A stretch of 64,000 nt of DNA from Styela clava (Eukaryota; Chordata; Ascidiacea; Stolidobranchia; Styelidae): the NCBI RefSeq assembly GCF_964204865.1, contig NC_135260.1, positions 3,038,001 through 3,102,000 of the forward strand, read 5' to 3'. Below, piece by piece: positions 21,510-44,424 of the stretch. The notes below the pieces were generated by a model. The model did no database searches. It saw only the letters and a program-made list of their open reading frames with translations, and was not told the DNA's origin. Every line of letters starts with the position of its first letter. Position 1 is the stretch's first letter. Made by a program: the position numbers and the translations under genes.

Positions 21510-24500
21510 ATGGCGTCAGAAAGGCTTTTACACCATATAGGACCAATTTTACAATTAATCCAGTTTACATTGGCTCTGTTTTGCCTGCTTTCGGACACCT
21601 GGTTGGTCACTCCAAACGGGGAAGCAAGTCAAGGCTTGTTTAACAGATGCTTCCCTGCTAACAATGACTCGTGCATAGAGGAGAATGGTTGCCTTTCTTG
21701 CAATAGCAGTTCTGGCGATAGAGAATGTGTTGCTCTACCTGGATATAGTAAGTTAATATTTATATTATAGTGCAGCGGTTTCCATTTAATTCCATTCAAT
21801 TTGCCATTTAATCAGGGAAAAAACTCACGGTGCGTTTACACGAAAAAAATGCTGCTTTTACATAAAACTTAATTTTGTGATCGTTAATGTGTACCTCATG
21901 CCTTTTAAAGTTTGTAAACATGAAGGTATAAGTAATAAACTCAGAAAGATTAACTCTTTTTCCTCATCTTTGCCCGATTTTTCTTCAAAATGCTAAAAAA
22001 AAATCAGCCATGTTTGCTAAACTCAATTCAGAAAATAATTAAACCGCAGCTCACAAAATTCCAGCAAGTATAGTCAACCTATATTGTTACGTAACAATAG
22101 AGGCAGATTTTACGTAAGAGAAAGTAAACGACATAGAAAAGTGAAATGAACTTATTGATCCATACACACAGCATTTAGAATAAGAAACAATAAAATATTA
22201 TAATATGTAAAATATTTAATCCTTTTTCAGTTATATTTATCACAATTCTGTTAACTTTTGCGGCGCACCTAGCAACTCGTCATGACGCACCTATTGGAGA
22301 TCGCGGTTTAAGTGCAAGGTTTTTCAAACTGGGCGCACGGCCCCTGGAGGCGATGAGCATATTTTTTGCGAATGAGCCTACATTAATTTTGAGTATACAG
22401 TGTTGAATTTCACATGTTATTAATTTTTTTTCGAGTTTGGGGTTGAAGTCGATATTCTTTATGACCCGCGTCAGAATACATTTTTTCCCAAATGGAAGTC
22501 GAAGTCCATTGTAATTTGGTACCTTGTAGTACCAAGTTAGGGTGAGGCCACAATTTTATTCCGATTTTCTCTATTTTAGTTCTATTACGTGTTCGGAGAC
22601 TGTCTTTGTTAGCCAAGTGAATATGTCTCCTGCCCACAAGTTTAACCCCTTTACAAAACTTGGTGTAAAGTAGGCGAACAAAATTGGTTACCTCTATATT
22701 GGTATACACACTCCGTAAATTTCCCCACAAAACTCCACAACAATGCTTGTAGTTATTGGATTTATTTCATTTTCTCAGCTCAGGGACCGGAGGAGCTTAT
22801 TGCGGGAGGCCTTTTAACAACATCCGTTATCTATCGCGCCATACTTATAGTCATTACCATATTTCTCCTGTACACTGGCGAGGATTCTGCATCGGATATG
22901 CGAGAAGATCTGAAAGGCTATTTGCCAATATATGAAGAATGCTCAGGTGAGTCTTTAACGTTTCATATGTGCAATACAATTGGCGGCATTTACTCTTGCG
23001 CCTTCAGTGGCATAATTGAGCAATTTTGATTTAACATCGTGTAAAGCTTTATGAAGACGCCAGCCACCGCACCTCTGATTATTCTGCGTGGGATCGCACG
23101 TTCGAATCCCATGTGGGGATGTATATGTGCGAGAGGATTGCTGGACTCCTCGCCGCTGAAGGATGGCTCACGTAACCGCTGGTCGGTTATGGCTTCTCTC
23201 ATCATCAAGTCCGGGCATCTGAAACAAATAGGGTTTTGTTTTTTATCAATTCTAAAAGAAACATCGTGTTTTAAAACAAGGGCTTGTTTTAAATCGAAAT
23301 TTTCCTGTATTTTTCATTGAAATACCCCTTGCATCGCCGCGAAACTACGCCAAAACGTTGCATTCTGGCAGCTGCACACATTGCCACTTTATATCTCCAC
23401 CAAAGTCATAATATTTTACCCGGAATGTTAAGCCGAGATATCAGAGAGACGTTTTGAGTAAGAAAAATCATGAAAATTAGCTCACGAGCCTACTACAAAA
23501 GCAATTCGATCAAGTGCAGCCCTTCGGCAAAACGAGTGGGTTGCGATAATGAAGAATATGCTTATATCGGCGGTAATCTACTGATATGAACGATGAGACA
23601 CCCTAACCTAGCCTTTGTTAATTGTAATAGTCCTCTGATGCAAAGATGCCACAACTAATCTGTTTTGACGCCATAATATGGATTTCAAGGTCATGTATTG
23701 ACATTTTTCTCATAGAATGAAGTCATTGTTACGGTTAATACTGTTCGGTTAATTTATGCTTAGCATACTTTGTTTTTTAAGGTTGAAGTGAGTTTTTCAA
23801 GGTTTTACAAACTCATTTATTCGATCGCATTTCAATTTTCGCAACGTGGTTTCATCGCTGCAGGGTCGTTCACGTAATGGCTTATAGATTGCGTCTTACT
23901 GCGCCAATCACTGAACTACAGCTTGAGAAGGTGTGCATGAGCCTTTATCGATATTTGTGGCGTTTTGAAAGCGCCACAAATTATTGCAAATAAGAAGCGC
24001 TTGGCAAGTTTTTACATCCATTTTTCTTCAACCTATTTAATACAAAAAAATCAAATAGTACAGCCATTTTGAACAAAACAGGCAAAAAAATTTGATTTAA
24101 TTAAAACAATTGTTTTAAAACAATTCTTTTTGAGCAAATCCCTAGAAACAAATAACTGGCTAGCTGATCCCATACCCGGCATGGACTGGTAACCGGACAC
24201 GGGGCCGAGGTTCGCATATGATTAAGACGTCTTATCGGCTTTCCTTTCCCCGGGATTCTATCATATTTGTAATCTTTTTTATTTATTTCAGGTGTGTGTG
24301 ACATGGGCATTGTGTGCTTTTACAGCTTCATGAATACGAAGAATCGATCCGGAGATTATTGCTTCATATTCGGTGCAGCCTATTATATCAACTATCTTCG
24401 ACCGTTTCTGTCTCTACTTTTGTTCCGATGTTTACCTGGTTGTTTACACTATGTGGGGAAGTCAAAGGTCATCCGGAATGGTGTGAACCGGAAAACATCC

Positions 24501-24518
24501 AAAATACCAGACACTTAG
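21510..24518 (+). CDS. PMP22/claudin-like tetraspan membrane protein, copy 2
   Basis: Exons 21510-21747, 22779-22946 and 24292-24518 have exactly the same lengths (238, 168 and 227 nt) and phases as the copy at 14262-16244. The product is again 210 residues. W31, G42-L43-F44, C47 and C55 of the claudin-type first extracellular loop are kept, as are N-glycosylation sites, the four hydrophobic segments and the tail ending SKIPDT. Differences are scattered substitutions, with no frameshift, which suggests both copies are under constraint. Intron 2 is enlarged by a 916-bp hAT element (23229-24144) inserted into a SINE. ATG chosen by match with the paralogue; it follows an AG that could be a 5'-UTR splice acceptor. 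Function within the superfamily is not determinable from sequence alone. Confidence 0.78.
22515..22715. mobile_element. Foldback element (long form), decayed, in intron 1 of claudin-like copy 2
   Basis: 'tttggtaccttgtagtacc' at left and 'ttggtatacacactccg' at right, with 'tgttagccaagtgaatatg' and 'aggcgaacaaaattggttac' inside. It is orthologous in position to 14820-15045, so it predates the gene duplication. Confidence 0.7.
23055..24260 (+). repeat. tRNA-SINE split by a hAT insertion
   Basis: Left part 23055-23228 (head with 'acgttcgaatcccatgtgg', body to 'catctgaaacaaa'). Right part 24145-24260 ('gaaacaaataactggc' to 'ccccgggattc'). The break is exactly at the 916-bp insertion. Confidence 0.85.
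23229..24144. mobile_element. hAT-type element, 916 bp, inserted in a SINE
   Basis: Starts TAGGGTTTTG and ends CAAATCCCTA. It is flanked by perfect 8-bp duplications gaaacaaa (23221-23228 and 24145-24152) that belong to the interrupted SINE. The interior has a short open frame near 23359-23455, but no transposase can be named. Confidence 0.88.
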
Positions 24519-24555
24519 TTGAACTTATATTCGTCAAGTACTAAAGACTAATGTG

Positions 24556-24734
24556 TAGGGCTGGGCATTTAGAATCCAATTGTCAATTATCAGAATCGGT
24601 TCAGACCGGACTATCGAATCGCCGCCATCTTGTATTTTTGTTAGCCCACAGGTCGAGATGAATCTCTCATTTTTTATTCATGTCAAATTTCCGATTCTGA
24701 AATTATCAGATACATTCGAAAATACCTAGCCATA
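24556..24734. mobile_element. hAT-type MITE in the 3' flank of claudin-like copy 2
   Basis: Starts TAGGGCTGGGCAT and ends CCTAGCCATA. The flanks are ctaatgtg (24548-24555) and ctaatatg (24735-24742). The matching flank of copy 1, near 16280-16295, reads 'actaatatgtgaatatg' without the insert: a paralogous empty site. Confidence 0.88.
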
Positions 24735-26599
24735 CTAATATGTAAATATGTTTTATACGTTATTCAACTATTCCACTCTAACTAAATCTATGAAAAAAGA
24801 AGAGTAGAAATTTATCTCCATTTTGACTTATATCGTGATGAAAATTTTTATTCTTTCTGAATATACACGGATTATTTCACGATGAGACGGTTTTCGTCGC
24901 CTAGAGTCTAGACCAGGGGTGGGCACGGTTTTTGGACCGGGGAACAAAAATTTTGCCCATCTAGACTAGTGGGCCATGTAAGTTTGACGTAAAACGTTGG
25001 CCCGCGGGGGCCAACCCTATAGGGGTTGTATGGAAATCACTGATGCAGACCTTGATTAAAATTTTCACGAACCATAATAATGTTTTGTATATATTTTTTA
25101 TGTTTATAAGCTTCCCCTGATTCAATTCTATTCTGTCGAATTCAAGTATTGTAGTAACATCCGAATTTGTATTATAAGACTCTTACCACCTATTATACGT
25201 GGGAAAGAATAGAAATCTATTGCTCTATTTTCCGACCGTTGGACTGGCGGTTGATTGCTTTTCGGTTCTGTCTGCTGTTTTCAGTATTTATTGCTGTTTG
25301 AAGTTGCCGTATCAATGATCAACCAATCCGGAATCCTGGTCTTCTGACCTAACTATCACAGTGGCAAAACCTTATTTTTGCAATCTATGACCCAGAGTGT
25401 TCTATTTCGGCAATATTAATTATATTTTTGAACCATTCGCTGAGAGAGGTTCGCCATTCCTACATTCACATTCTACCTTCCCTACAATCATGATCAAAAT
25501 AGACATAACAATTTTCAATTTTGTTTTCATTATTATAAAAAATACAAACCACTTTGCAGAACAGCATTTCGTGATAAACGTGAGAAAATATGCCTCTCAA
25601 ATGTGAGGATCGTTGACATTCTTTTAAATAATCCCATAGTTCTCTAATCGCATAATAAATTGCTTCACTGTACATTACAATTAAGATGCCTGAACGGGGA
25701 AAGGAATGGTGCAAAATTCAGGCCATAATGAGGGTTCGGATCCTTTTTGTTCAAAGCTCTTGCCACTAATGCAAAAATGTATGATTTGAGTGAAAACTCG
25801 CGCAACATTTTAGTTAACAAATTAGTAATTATACAATAAGATTTCGGAATGATTTGGTTTTTCAGCACAATCTGCATTCCTAGCCCCAACTGGATAGATA
25901 ATTACTATTTTTCATTTTGAGCAGTGGTGGGGGCTTTGTGCAAAAGATCCGATGGTTCTTGTCGTAGGCATCATTTAGATAAGTCTGTGCAGTACAAACG
26001 ATGTTATGAGACCGATTGCAACCTTGGAGCCACAGATGACTTCACACTAAAGCTTAAATCTGAAGCCCGACCCAAAATTCGTGTCGGGTCGGGCCTGAAA
26101 TGTCAATCATTACGTTCGGGTCGGGCTTCTTTATCGCTGACTTTTTTTTAAATAAATATATATGTTTATAAAAATTATATACTAAAACTATGTGTGGAAT
26201 TCAAAGAACTCCTAAATAAAATATGAAATTTCGGGTTTGCTTCGAACCGGCATATCCAGTTAATTAGTCGGCCTCACTTCACACATCTTCATCTCGTTCT
26301 ACTTGTCGAGCATTGTTACATGGGAAGCGATGCCTTGTGAATCATATTAGCTTCGTAAATAATTATTTGGAAAGATGACATTCTTATTTAAACAGTAAAA
26401 TGTAGAGAAGTAAATGGAGTGAAACTGTACATAAATCGTCTGTTGTTCCGGCGAAGCTCACAAATATATGGACCCAAAGATAAAGTATTTAGAATATATA
26501 TTAATAGTAGACAGACATTTTTAAATCATTATACCAGCATAAAAGAGGTGGAAATATGCCACTCAGTAGTTTTCAAGCTTTCTGATGATCACCCCCTTT

Positions 26600-27205
26600 T
26601 GTTCCTCGCTGGATATGATTATCACACAAAAAAATCTGGATTTTACCGACTCACCTTGGCTATGAGGCGACTGCCCTTGTAGATCCATGATGATTCGCTC
26701 CCATGATGATGCCTCCACCTCACCATTAAGGCCTACCTTGGCTTTGGCGCTCTTTGTGCTTTCTTGATATTTTACCTCACTGTACAAGGCTAATTTCCCT
26801 TACCTTTTCTCGCTACCCCTTAAATGACATTGGGGCTGTTTTGCTCAATGTCCTTCCTTCCTTGGCCGTTTCGTATTGCCCTCTTGCTCTTATGTGCCCG
26901 TGCCTGCCTGCTTCCTATCTCGCTTGTGTTTGTTCCCCCTCGGTATTCCTTTGTTCCTCTTCTCCCTGCCCGTTTCTTACTGCGCTCCTGGCACCTGCAC
27001 ACTAACTTCTGTTACTGTGTTCTCTATCCATATTAGAGTTGATTTTAGATAGTTCCCCTCTTTTGACTCAATCAATGCTTTATCGCATTTGCTTCCTTTA
27101 CCCGCCCACTCTGAACTCACTTCAACTCGGTCTACCTTGCGGGATTTGAACCCAATTTACTACCTGACCACATGTCTACGCCCCCTCTGAGCTACCACTA
27201 CTGAC
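26600..27205 (-). repeat. Candidate second tRNA-derived SINE
   Basis: On the minus strand 'tagctcagaggg' (box A like, 27183-27194) is followed by 'gggttcaaatccc' (box B like, 27140-27152), then a long unrelated body. Only one copy is in the window, so repeat status is inferred. It could instead be a single tRNA pseudogene beside unrelated sequence. Confidence 0.4.
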
Positions 27206-27351
27206 TGACTTTCGAGGATCGAGAATAATTAAGATCTTACTTAATTAATAGCCGCCACGCTTGGAAGATCTTAACGAGGCTGATTACTTCGAACAGTATT
27301 ACTGATCGCGCACATTGGTTTCAAGTCCGTGTGTACATATCCGCTAATCGA

Positions 27352-27790
27352 TACTCCCGAAGTAGGTGAATTTGGACACCGGACCGTAGTGTGTGTACCA
27401 GGTTAGGTTTAGGCCATAATTTTATTGCAATTTTCCTCATTTTAGTTCTATTGCGATTTCGGGACTAGCCAAGTGACTCCTGTAATATTTGTACCTGAAA
27501 TTATGACCTAACCCTAACACATACTACGTTCCGCCGTCCGTCATCTTGGGAAATATTCAATATTGAGTTGTTCGGTTGCTGTATTTGCTGCTTCAATGCA
27601 GCTACATTGCTACAAGGTGTCGCTGATTGGATGACTCTTGAATATTTCGCGACTCCTCGTCTACCGCAACAAGTCGATATCCGTTTTTGTAATTTGTTAT
27701 ATATATGCTTTTTATTTATTTCATATTGTATATTGGTGTTGCATGACGAAAATAAATATCTGAATCTTGGTTCACATACTTCGGAAATAC
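27352..27790. mobile_element. Foldback element interrupted by about 215 bp
   Basis: The left arm and core run from 'actcccgaagtaggtgaa' to 'gtccgtcatcttggg' (27352-27550). The end of the right arm, 'tcttggttcacatacttcgg', appears only at about 27763. The insert has no clear ends; 'tcttgg' occurs at both junctions. Confidence 0.65.
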
Positions 27791-28714
27791 CTAATTTGCA
27801 CGCCTTATTGAGCATGCAGTTCCACGGAGTTTAAATATGTGTTCCCTTTCGAAATTTTCAAAATAATCAACAGCCTGTAAAAATTGAAAATTAATATAAA
27901 TACAACATTTTTATTGATAAATATGCGTTATTTAATAATTGCTCTAATATTCTCATTTATTAGTATTACAAAAAAATTGAATTTTTCAATAACACCTGTT
28001 GTCGTTTTGACAATTTTTCTGCATAGGAACACTTTTACCGGCGCCCCGAGTGTATAAATAACAATGTAAACATTTAAACTCCTGCTATTCCTGCTATTTG
28101 CTACGGCTCGTAGGTCGCGGCAGTTGTACTTGCACGTATACCGGTACCCAATTTTGTTAAGTGACTTTATACGGCTAAAATGCGGTTCATTTCTGCCGGA
28201 CTTTGCTTTTTGAGGGAGTGATAGCTGATATTACTAAGCATAGGTGCAGTAACATACAGACATGGAAGGGTAATTTTAAATCACTGGACTAGTGCGGTAC
28301 CTCGTAGGACGGTCGCAATTATGACACAAGCTTGTGCAAATATTTGAAAATAAATTGCTGATGACACGGAAATTTAGCATAATTTGACACGTGGTATATT
28401 TGTTTGAAATGCTTATGGAAGGGTGTGATAACTGAGCTTAAAACTATAACATAAGAGTCTTGGCGAGATGGGGGCCAAGTTTAAGCCATTATATTAAAAA
28501 TTAGATAGAAGCCTTGCTCATACCAGTTGTCATATGGAATTTATGGATAAAATAAATGACTTTTTACTATTTTTTATAGTCACAGGACATATTTCTATAT
28601 TACTGCATTCAATTTCCATTGACTCCTTGCAAAAACGAGGATAAATCAACAAAAGACAATATATTGATATAAGAAGAAATTCAGAAGAATTAAGCAGAAC
28701 ATCAAATCACCATC

Positions 28715-39056
<10,342 letters not shown>

Positions 39057-40750
39057 TCGAGTGTTTGTTAAATAGAAATGGAGTATTTTATCATGTTTAC
39101 CCGTAAGGAATCGCTTAAATCAAAATGTTTTATATAATCAGGATTTGATAAAACAAATAACTGGCTAACTAAGTGGTTTTCAGAGAGTTTTAATAGCCAC
39201 TGACATTAGAGTAGATGTTGCGGCTCCGAGTACGTTTTAGTTTGACGAAAAGAATGCTAATTTATTCTCTTAAGGTTGCCGACCTATGCCTTATTGGGCC
39301 AGCTTTAAAAGCATTTTACCCACCCATCATAGTTCAGACTCCTGCACATCCAATAAGCTATACTGTTCACTGACATCGAAATAATATATTTTCAAAATGA
39401 ATATGCGCACCTAACTTACTCAATGTTGTTATTTTCAACTCATCTACTCGTTATTTTAAACATGAACATGATAAGATAAACCATTTCTAAATGAAATTGA
39501 AGGTTTTAATTGAGAAGGCCAAACACTTGATTTATTTATAATTTACGGTACTTACTTTGCAAATGTGGACTGTTCAAGTATAACCTTTGCATGCAAGATC
39601 AAGGAATGTGGAGGCATATAAACTTTGGTACTCTAGTAGTATGTGTACCGGGTTATGGTTAAGCCATAATCTCATTTCAACTTTCCGTATTTAAGTTCTA
39701 TTACAAGTTCTAATTTCGACAAGATCTCTGAGAAAAATCTCCTTGGCTCACACGAGTCTTCTTGATAAGATTGTCAAGAGTGATTTATAAAATTTATGAT
39801 TTTTTGAGCTTTAGTAAGAAGTTTTGGCTTGTTTTATCACCTATAAAAGTCCGCAGTCTCCCCTCTCTGACATGAAGGAGTTTGGAAATTCAACTCAGCC
39901 CCTGACCTATTTGAAATCAAGACTTCACTGACCTATTCAGGAAAAGCAAAAACAGGGCCAAAGAGAAAAAACAATATTATTCTCACTTTTGAGTCTGCAA
40001 TTTTACGCATCAATGAACAAATCGTTTAACTTGATCAAAATTACCTTGATTTATTTAATAATATCCTAAATACGCCATGTCCCCCACATGGCATATTTAA
40101 TTGTGCTATTGATTGGGTTTCTGGCGGTATCCGTTGTTTTGCTGGCCATCAGCTACTTGTCCTTAATGTAAAAATTATTTCAAAGCCCATCTAACGCAGT
40201 GGTTCCCAAAGGAGGTCAAAATTAGAAGCGGAAAGATATTTGTGGGCAGGAGGGGTACCGGTACATATGATTATCAAACTGTTATGTGGGCCATAATTGA
40301 TCCGTGGGACGCGGTTTGGAAACCACTGAACTATAGTGAATGAAAATCTTTTATATTTAACGTTACGTTGCTGGGTCAGATGGCGTGTTAACCACAAAAA
40401 TTTGTTTTCATATCAATATGATTATGGTAATTATCATGTCCAGTTTGTATATGAATCTGAGAGACTTCGGTTTGCTTGAAATCTTTTGAAGTGATCACGG
40501 AAAAATTCTCATTTGAATTTTTTTTTATAATTATTGGTGACCATGGTGCCTGACATCTATATCGTTGCAAAGAAATTTATCTTTTGAATGTTTTATGTAA
40601 TTAAAGAGCTGTTCAATTAAGCTTCTGCATGGTTATATTCGAAAAGAGGTGCCAGATAATAAGCACCTGTGTTTAGTGTGTAATCCTGGAAGATATCTTT
40701 ACATGAAGGATATGGTTTTTATATTTTGGGGAGAGTAAGGTCAACTAGAC

Positions 40751-41026
40751 CAGGGCTACTCAATTATTTTAACCGAAGATCTGCATAAAAAACTTCAAAA
40801 TTATTTGTGTCCGGTGTTTCCGGAAATTATATTTAGGCATTCTTGAATGCGCACTTCCTTGACTGCTAATGATTATCAGCTAATCAAGATTGTTTATTAT
40901 GGCGTTATTGTTCTTTTAATATATATTCAAAACAAAAGTCATTTTATAAAATGAAACTTTAAAAGTGGGACTAATAGGTGCGGTCCGAATCAAATACTCT
41001 GAAGGTCCGCCAGTTGAGTAGCCCTG
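40751..41026. mobile_element. hAT-type MITE
   Basis: Starts CAGGGCTACTCAATT and ends CCAGTTGAGTAGCCCTG. The flanks aactagac (40743-40750) and gactagac (41027-41034) match at 7 of 8. Same family as 6325-6635. Confidence 0.88.
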
Positions 41027-41464
41027 GACTAGACTATTTATTGATACTTTGAACCTCGGCTCTTAGAGACAAACCTAATGTGGGGTTTCGCTTAGAGTTG
41101 CTAGGGGGGCAAGGACTGCTAGTCAGGCCACGATATCTCGTTACTGGAGGAAGATGACTTTGTGGTCGTATCGCACTCCCTCCAGTCTACATCAAATTAC
41201 TTGCTTGTTTTCTGGTTTATGAAACAATAACTTTCTCCCTCTGCCTAAACCTGTGAACTACTATTCAAGCGTTCCATCGCGAAAGTGGTATAAAACAAGG
41301 AATGTGGTAATGGCCCAGAATATCTTACAAAAACTACACATAAAACCCTTCTTCGGAAATAAATTTTTGAATTATATATTTTGACAGCATTTTTATGTTT
41401 ATCTCTGGAGCAAAGTCAATAATATTGTAAATCAGTTCTGGCCAAATCAGGCGAATTCTTGCAC

Positions 41465-41522
41465 AAATTTATCACTGAAAGGTTTCTGAAGTAATTTATC
41501 ACTGAAAGGTTTCTGAAGTAAT
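41465..41522. repeat. Two-copy tandem duplication of about 27 bp
   Basis: 'tttatcactgaaaggtttct' plus 'gaagtaa' occurs twice in succession. Confidence 0.85.
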
Positions 41523-41842
41523 ACCTTACTTGACAGGCCTGTTTCTTGTAAGCCATCCCAACTCAAAGCTGCAAAAGATCATACGTAGAACAAAAAAGGA
41601 ACTTAATGAACTTGCGAATAGTTATATATTAAAGAATTCTCAGAAAATAGTAGTTTGAATCAATGAATGCTCAGTGCAGAGAAATAACCCAATATTACCA
41701 GCAAATAGTATTGCACAACGGAATATGGTTTTAACTCAGGTGATGGAAAATCCCTTTAATCCAAAATTAAATTTTCAACTTAATCCTAAATAGAGCCAAA
41801 TTCAAAACTTGATCGAGAAGAAGGTTAAATTTTTTTCTTATA

Positions 41843-42013
41843 CAGGGTCCTCAGTCTCTTTACAATTTCAATTTTGTTATGAAGTCAGTTCTTATATATT
41901 CTTATTCAAGTATTTCTACCTTATTTAATATATCTGTGAAGACCAAAACGATTTATGGTATCAATGAATTCCCTTTGCAATTTTGGAAAATTCGAGACTT
42001 TATGGACACCCTA
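41843..42013 (-). mobile_element. Tc1/mariner-like MITE
   Basis: Left 'acaatttcaattttgttatg' then 'aagtcagttct'; right 'cgagactttatggacaccc'. It sits about 175 bp downstream of the TUG stop codon. Confidence 0.75.
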
Positions 42014-42188
42014 TATGTTTGATTCGAGCGAGTTAGCTAGCACTTGTGAATCAACGAAATATTTACTGGAAATGAAGAAACAACTACTGACTCGCTTGCC
42101 TGCAGACTCAAGAGGCAAAGGTCAGTGAGTTTTTAGAACTATTATCGGGTCAAGATTCATGGAAACGATCATATAAAGCTAGCTCGAT

Positions 42189-44363
42189 TTACTTTTTTCC
42201 TAATTTGAACCATTTAGGAACTTTAGGTCGAGCGCCACTAGCATTGTTCGAAGAAGTTTGACTTGAACCGGTTTGCCGACTCGTGGACGGAGTTTCGCTG
42301 TCCGGAACACTTGATGATGAATGACCACGCTGGCTTGTTGCTTTGGTAAATTCTGTAAAAAAAAGAAATTGAGTTGAATAGGAACAAATATGCATATTTA
42401 AAGAAAAAAACAATCCATCGAATAAATGTGGCGCTTCCATTATGCACATAATAGCTCTGTACGAATTTTCGAAAAGATAAAACTTAGGTTGAGTGATGGA
42501 TAGTGGTATACCCAGGGAGATTGGCGAGTCAGAACCCTTAATCACCCTTCTTTTTGATATGGAAAAAGCAAAAAAATATCGAACTTTGGTCAGACAAAAC
42601 ATTACAAAAATACATTTGTGTTTTTAGTGTGCAGCAAAACTCTTGAATCAATTAGAATAGTGCATTCACTATGTCGGTAATCAGAGGTGCAGTGGTCTGC
42701 GAATACTTAATGCTGAGCACGATGTGCCACACTGCCAATAGCTGATTCAAAATATTCTTCTCGTCTCACCTTGCGCAGAGTTTGAAGCAGAGACTGTTGG
42801 AGACTTCAATTCAAAAACAGAGCGAAGTTTTAAATTTGCTTCAATTGCTGTTCCTCTACATTTCCCAATATCTGACGACAAAATTTTAGGTTCAAAATCG
42901 TGATTTTTCATCCCAAAATATACCTTGGAAGCCGGGACGAGATGATTATCGTACAAAATTGATTTTTTGTCTTTGAGAATGACCTTTGGTGGGGTGGTAT
43001 ATAAATAAAAGTCCGTTGCGGGGGATGATATAAAATTTGACACAAAATCGTAAAGAGATTGCACTGGTTCTGCGGGACGGAAGATTCCTTGTAGCACGCT
43101 TTGATCGGGGAAGACGATTCTTACAACTATCTTAGGATATTGGTTAATAGATCGGAATCTTTGTATTTCTCGAGACCGGGCTGTAAGAAGGGGCTTTTCC
43201 TCTGAATCATTTTGTAAATAACGCAACTCCGATAGCATTTTTCTCATGTCGTCAATTGTGAGTTCGAAAAATTCATCGCCTGGATCGTCCGTATTTATTT
43301 CAGCGCTTTGCAATTCTTGTTCGTTGAAGAATATAGGTTCTCGGTCACACGGTGTCATCAGAGGGCGAACGTCGATTTCATTTTCCTCATTTTCAGTAGA
43401 ATACACATCCATCCCTTCACTTTCTTTTGGAAATTTAAACTCAGAAAAATCAGGTTGCGGACTTTCTGATGGTGTCTGTTTAACTTTTTTTTTCGGGGCA
43501 GTTTCATTCGAGTGAACACGTCTTGGTCTAGCACGACCATTTTTCAAACTTTCCGCAGAAGAATTGCCGACGGCGTCAAAAAATTCTGTTTTTGAAGAAG
43601 AAGTTGACAGATCAACCTCCATGGACTCTACAGAATCATTATTTCTGGCGGAATTTACTCCGAGAGATTCAGGCGTAGCGTATGTTTGTTCCAGTGCGTT
43701 CTGTAACATCTCTTCAGTTATCATCATGCCTTCATTGCTTTCCGACTTAACGGGCGGTTTGAGAACATTTCTTTCCTGTATTTTCTGGGGTTGTTGAGCT
43801 GGTATTTCAGCTTTTGGCAGAGATGCCTCTTTCTCAGAAGGTTTTTCTATAGGTTCATTTTCCGCTACCAATTTATACGACAATCGTAATATCGCGCTTC
43901 CACTCGTTAGACCCAAACTTTTTAGGGTCGTTTTTGAAAGTTTAAAATTTCCTGTTATTTCTTGCCTAACATACAAAATACTAGGTTCATGACCTTCTGG
44001 TGGGGTCAAAGTTGAAAGTTCACTTTCCCAGTGTTGCAAGATGTCAGACAATGTTACAGACGGTAAAAATGAATGCTGTACTCTGTTCCCTCCCTCAAAT
44101 TGCAATGCAATTCTTACAGGAGATTCTTGCTTCACTTTTTCCTGTTTTAAAAGTTCAAGCTTTGCATTATTTGGTACATTTGCATATCTCCATGACAACG
44201 ATTCATCCAATATTTTTCTTTGAAATAAAAACGAAAAAGTTTCTGCGTCCAGTTTCTCTCGTTTGCATACATCTTCCAAAGTTTGCAGTATTACTACGTT
44301 CGGTGAAACTTTTACATTTTTGCGACGGCCGTTTGGATACAAAATCGACAAATTCAAAGACAT
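42189..44363 (-). CDS. ASPSCR1: Tether containing UBX domain (TUG / ASPSCR1 / UBXN9)
   Basis: TUG proteins hold GLUT4-type vesicles in an intracellular pool in vertebrates and bind and disassemble p97/VCP hexamers. Two exons: 42770-44363 and 42189-42352, joined at phase 1 by a GT-AG intron, 585 residues (human about 553). Residues 1-76 resemble the N-terminal TUG ubiquitin-like domain; a second ubiquitin-like segment covers about 82-165. Residues 170-395 are low-complexity and charged, with a basic cluster near 277-296 (GRARPRR, PKKKVK). The UBX domain lies at about 408-486, with FRPAEPVQSLYDFV and the TTPPK loop. The tail ends KVPKWFKLGKK, close to the VPKW-L-KL ending of vertebrate TUG, which supports the second exon. 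The huge first exon is unusual compared with the many-exon vertebrate gene. A SINE head fragment lies in the intron, at about 42670-42745. Confidence 0.92.
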
Positions 44364-44424
44364 TATCTGGTATCAAAAAATATACCTAAATCTGAAAATT
44401 AATTTCTATTTGTATCAACAATTG

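Larger units (their letters stand above)
24519..28714. other. Intergenic stretch before adenosine kinase
   Basis: No convincing gene. It contains the shared 3' flank of the claudin-like copy, MITEs, a hAT-like remnant (24912-25025), a patch of 'gggtcgggc' motifs (26065-26130), a second tRNA-like repeat (26600-27205) and a broken foldback element (27352-27790). Confidence 0.55.
39057..42188. other. Intergenic stretch between ADK and the TUG gene (convergent)
   Basis: The two genes face each other, so both 3' UTRs should lie here. Visible items: a foldback fragment (39628-39710), a hAT-like repeat (about 40196-40328), a hAT MITE, a short tandem duplication (41465-41520) and a Tc1-like MITE (41843-42013). 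No exon recognised. Confidence 0.55.

Noticed and set aside
26754-27036. Overlapping short frames rich in Leu, Pro and Cys
   Set aside because: They lie within the CT-rich body of a probable SINE and are not conserved in any second copy.
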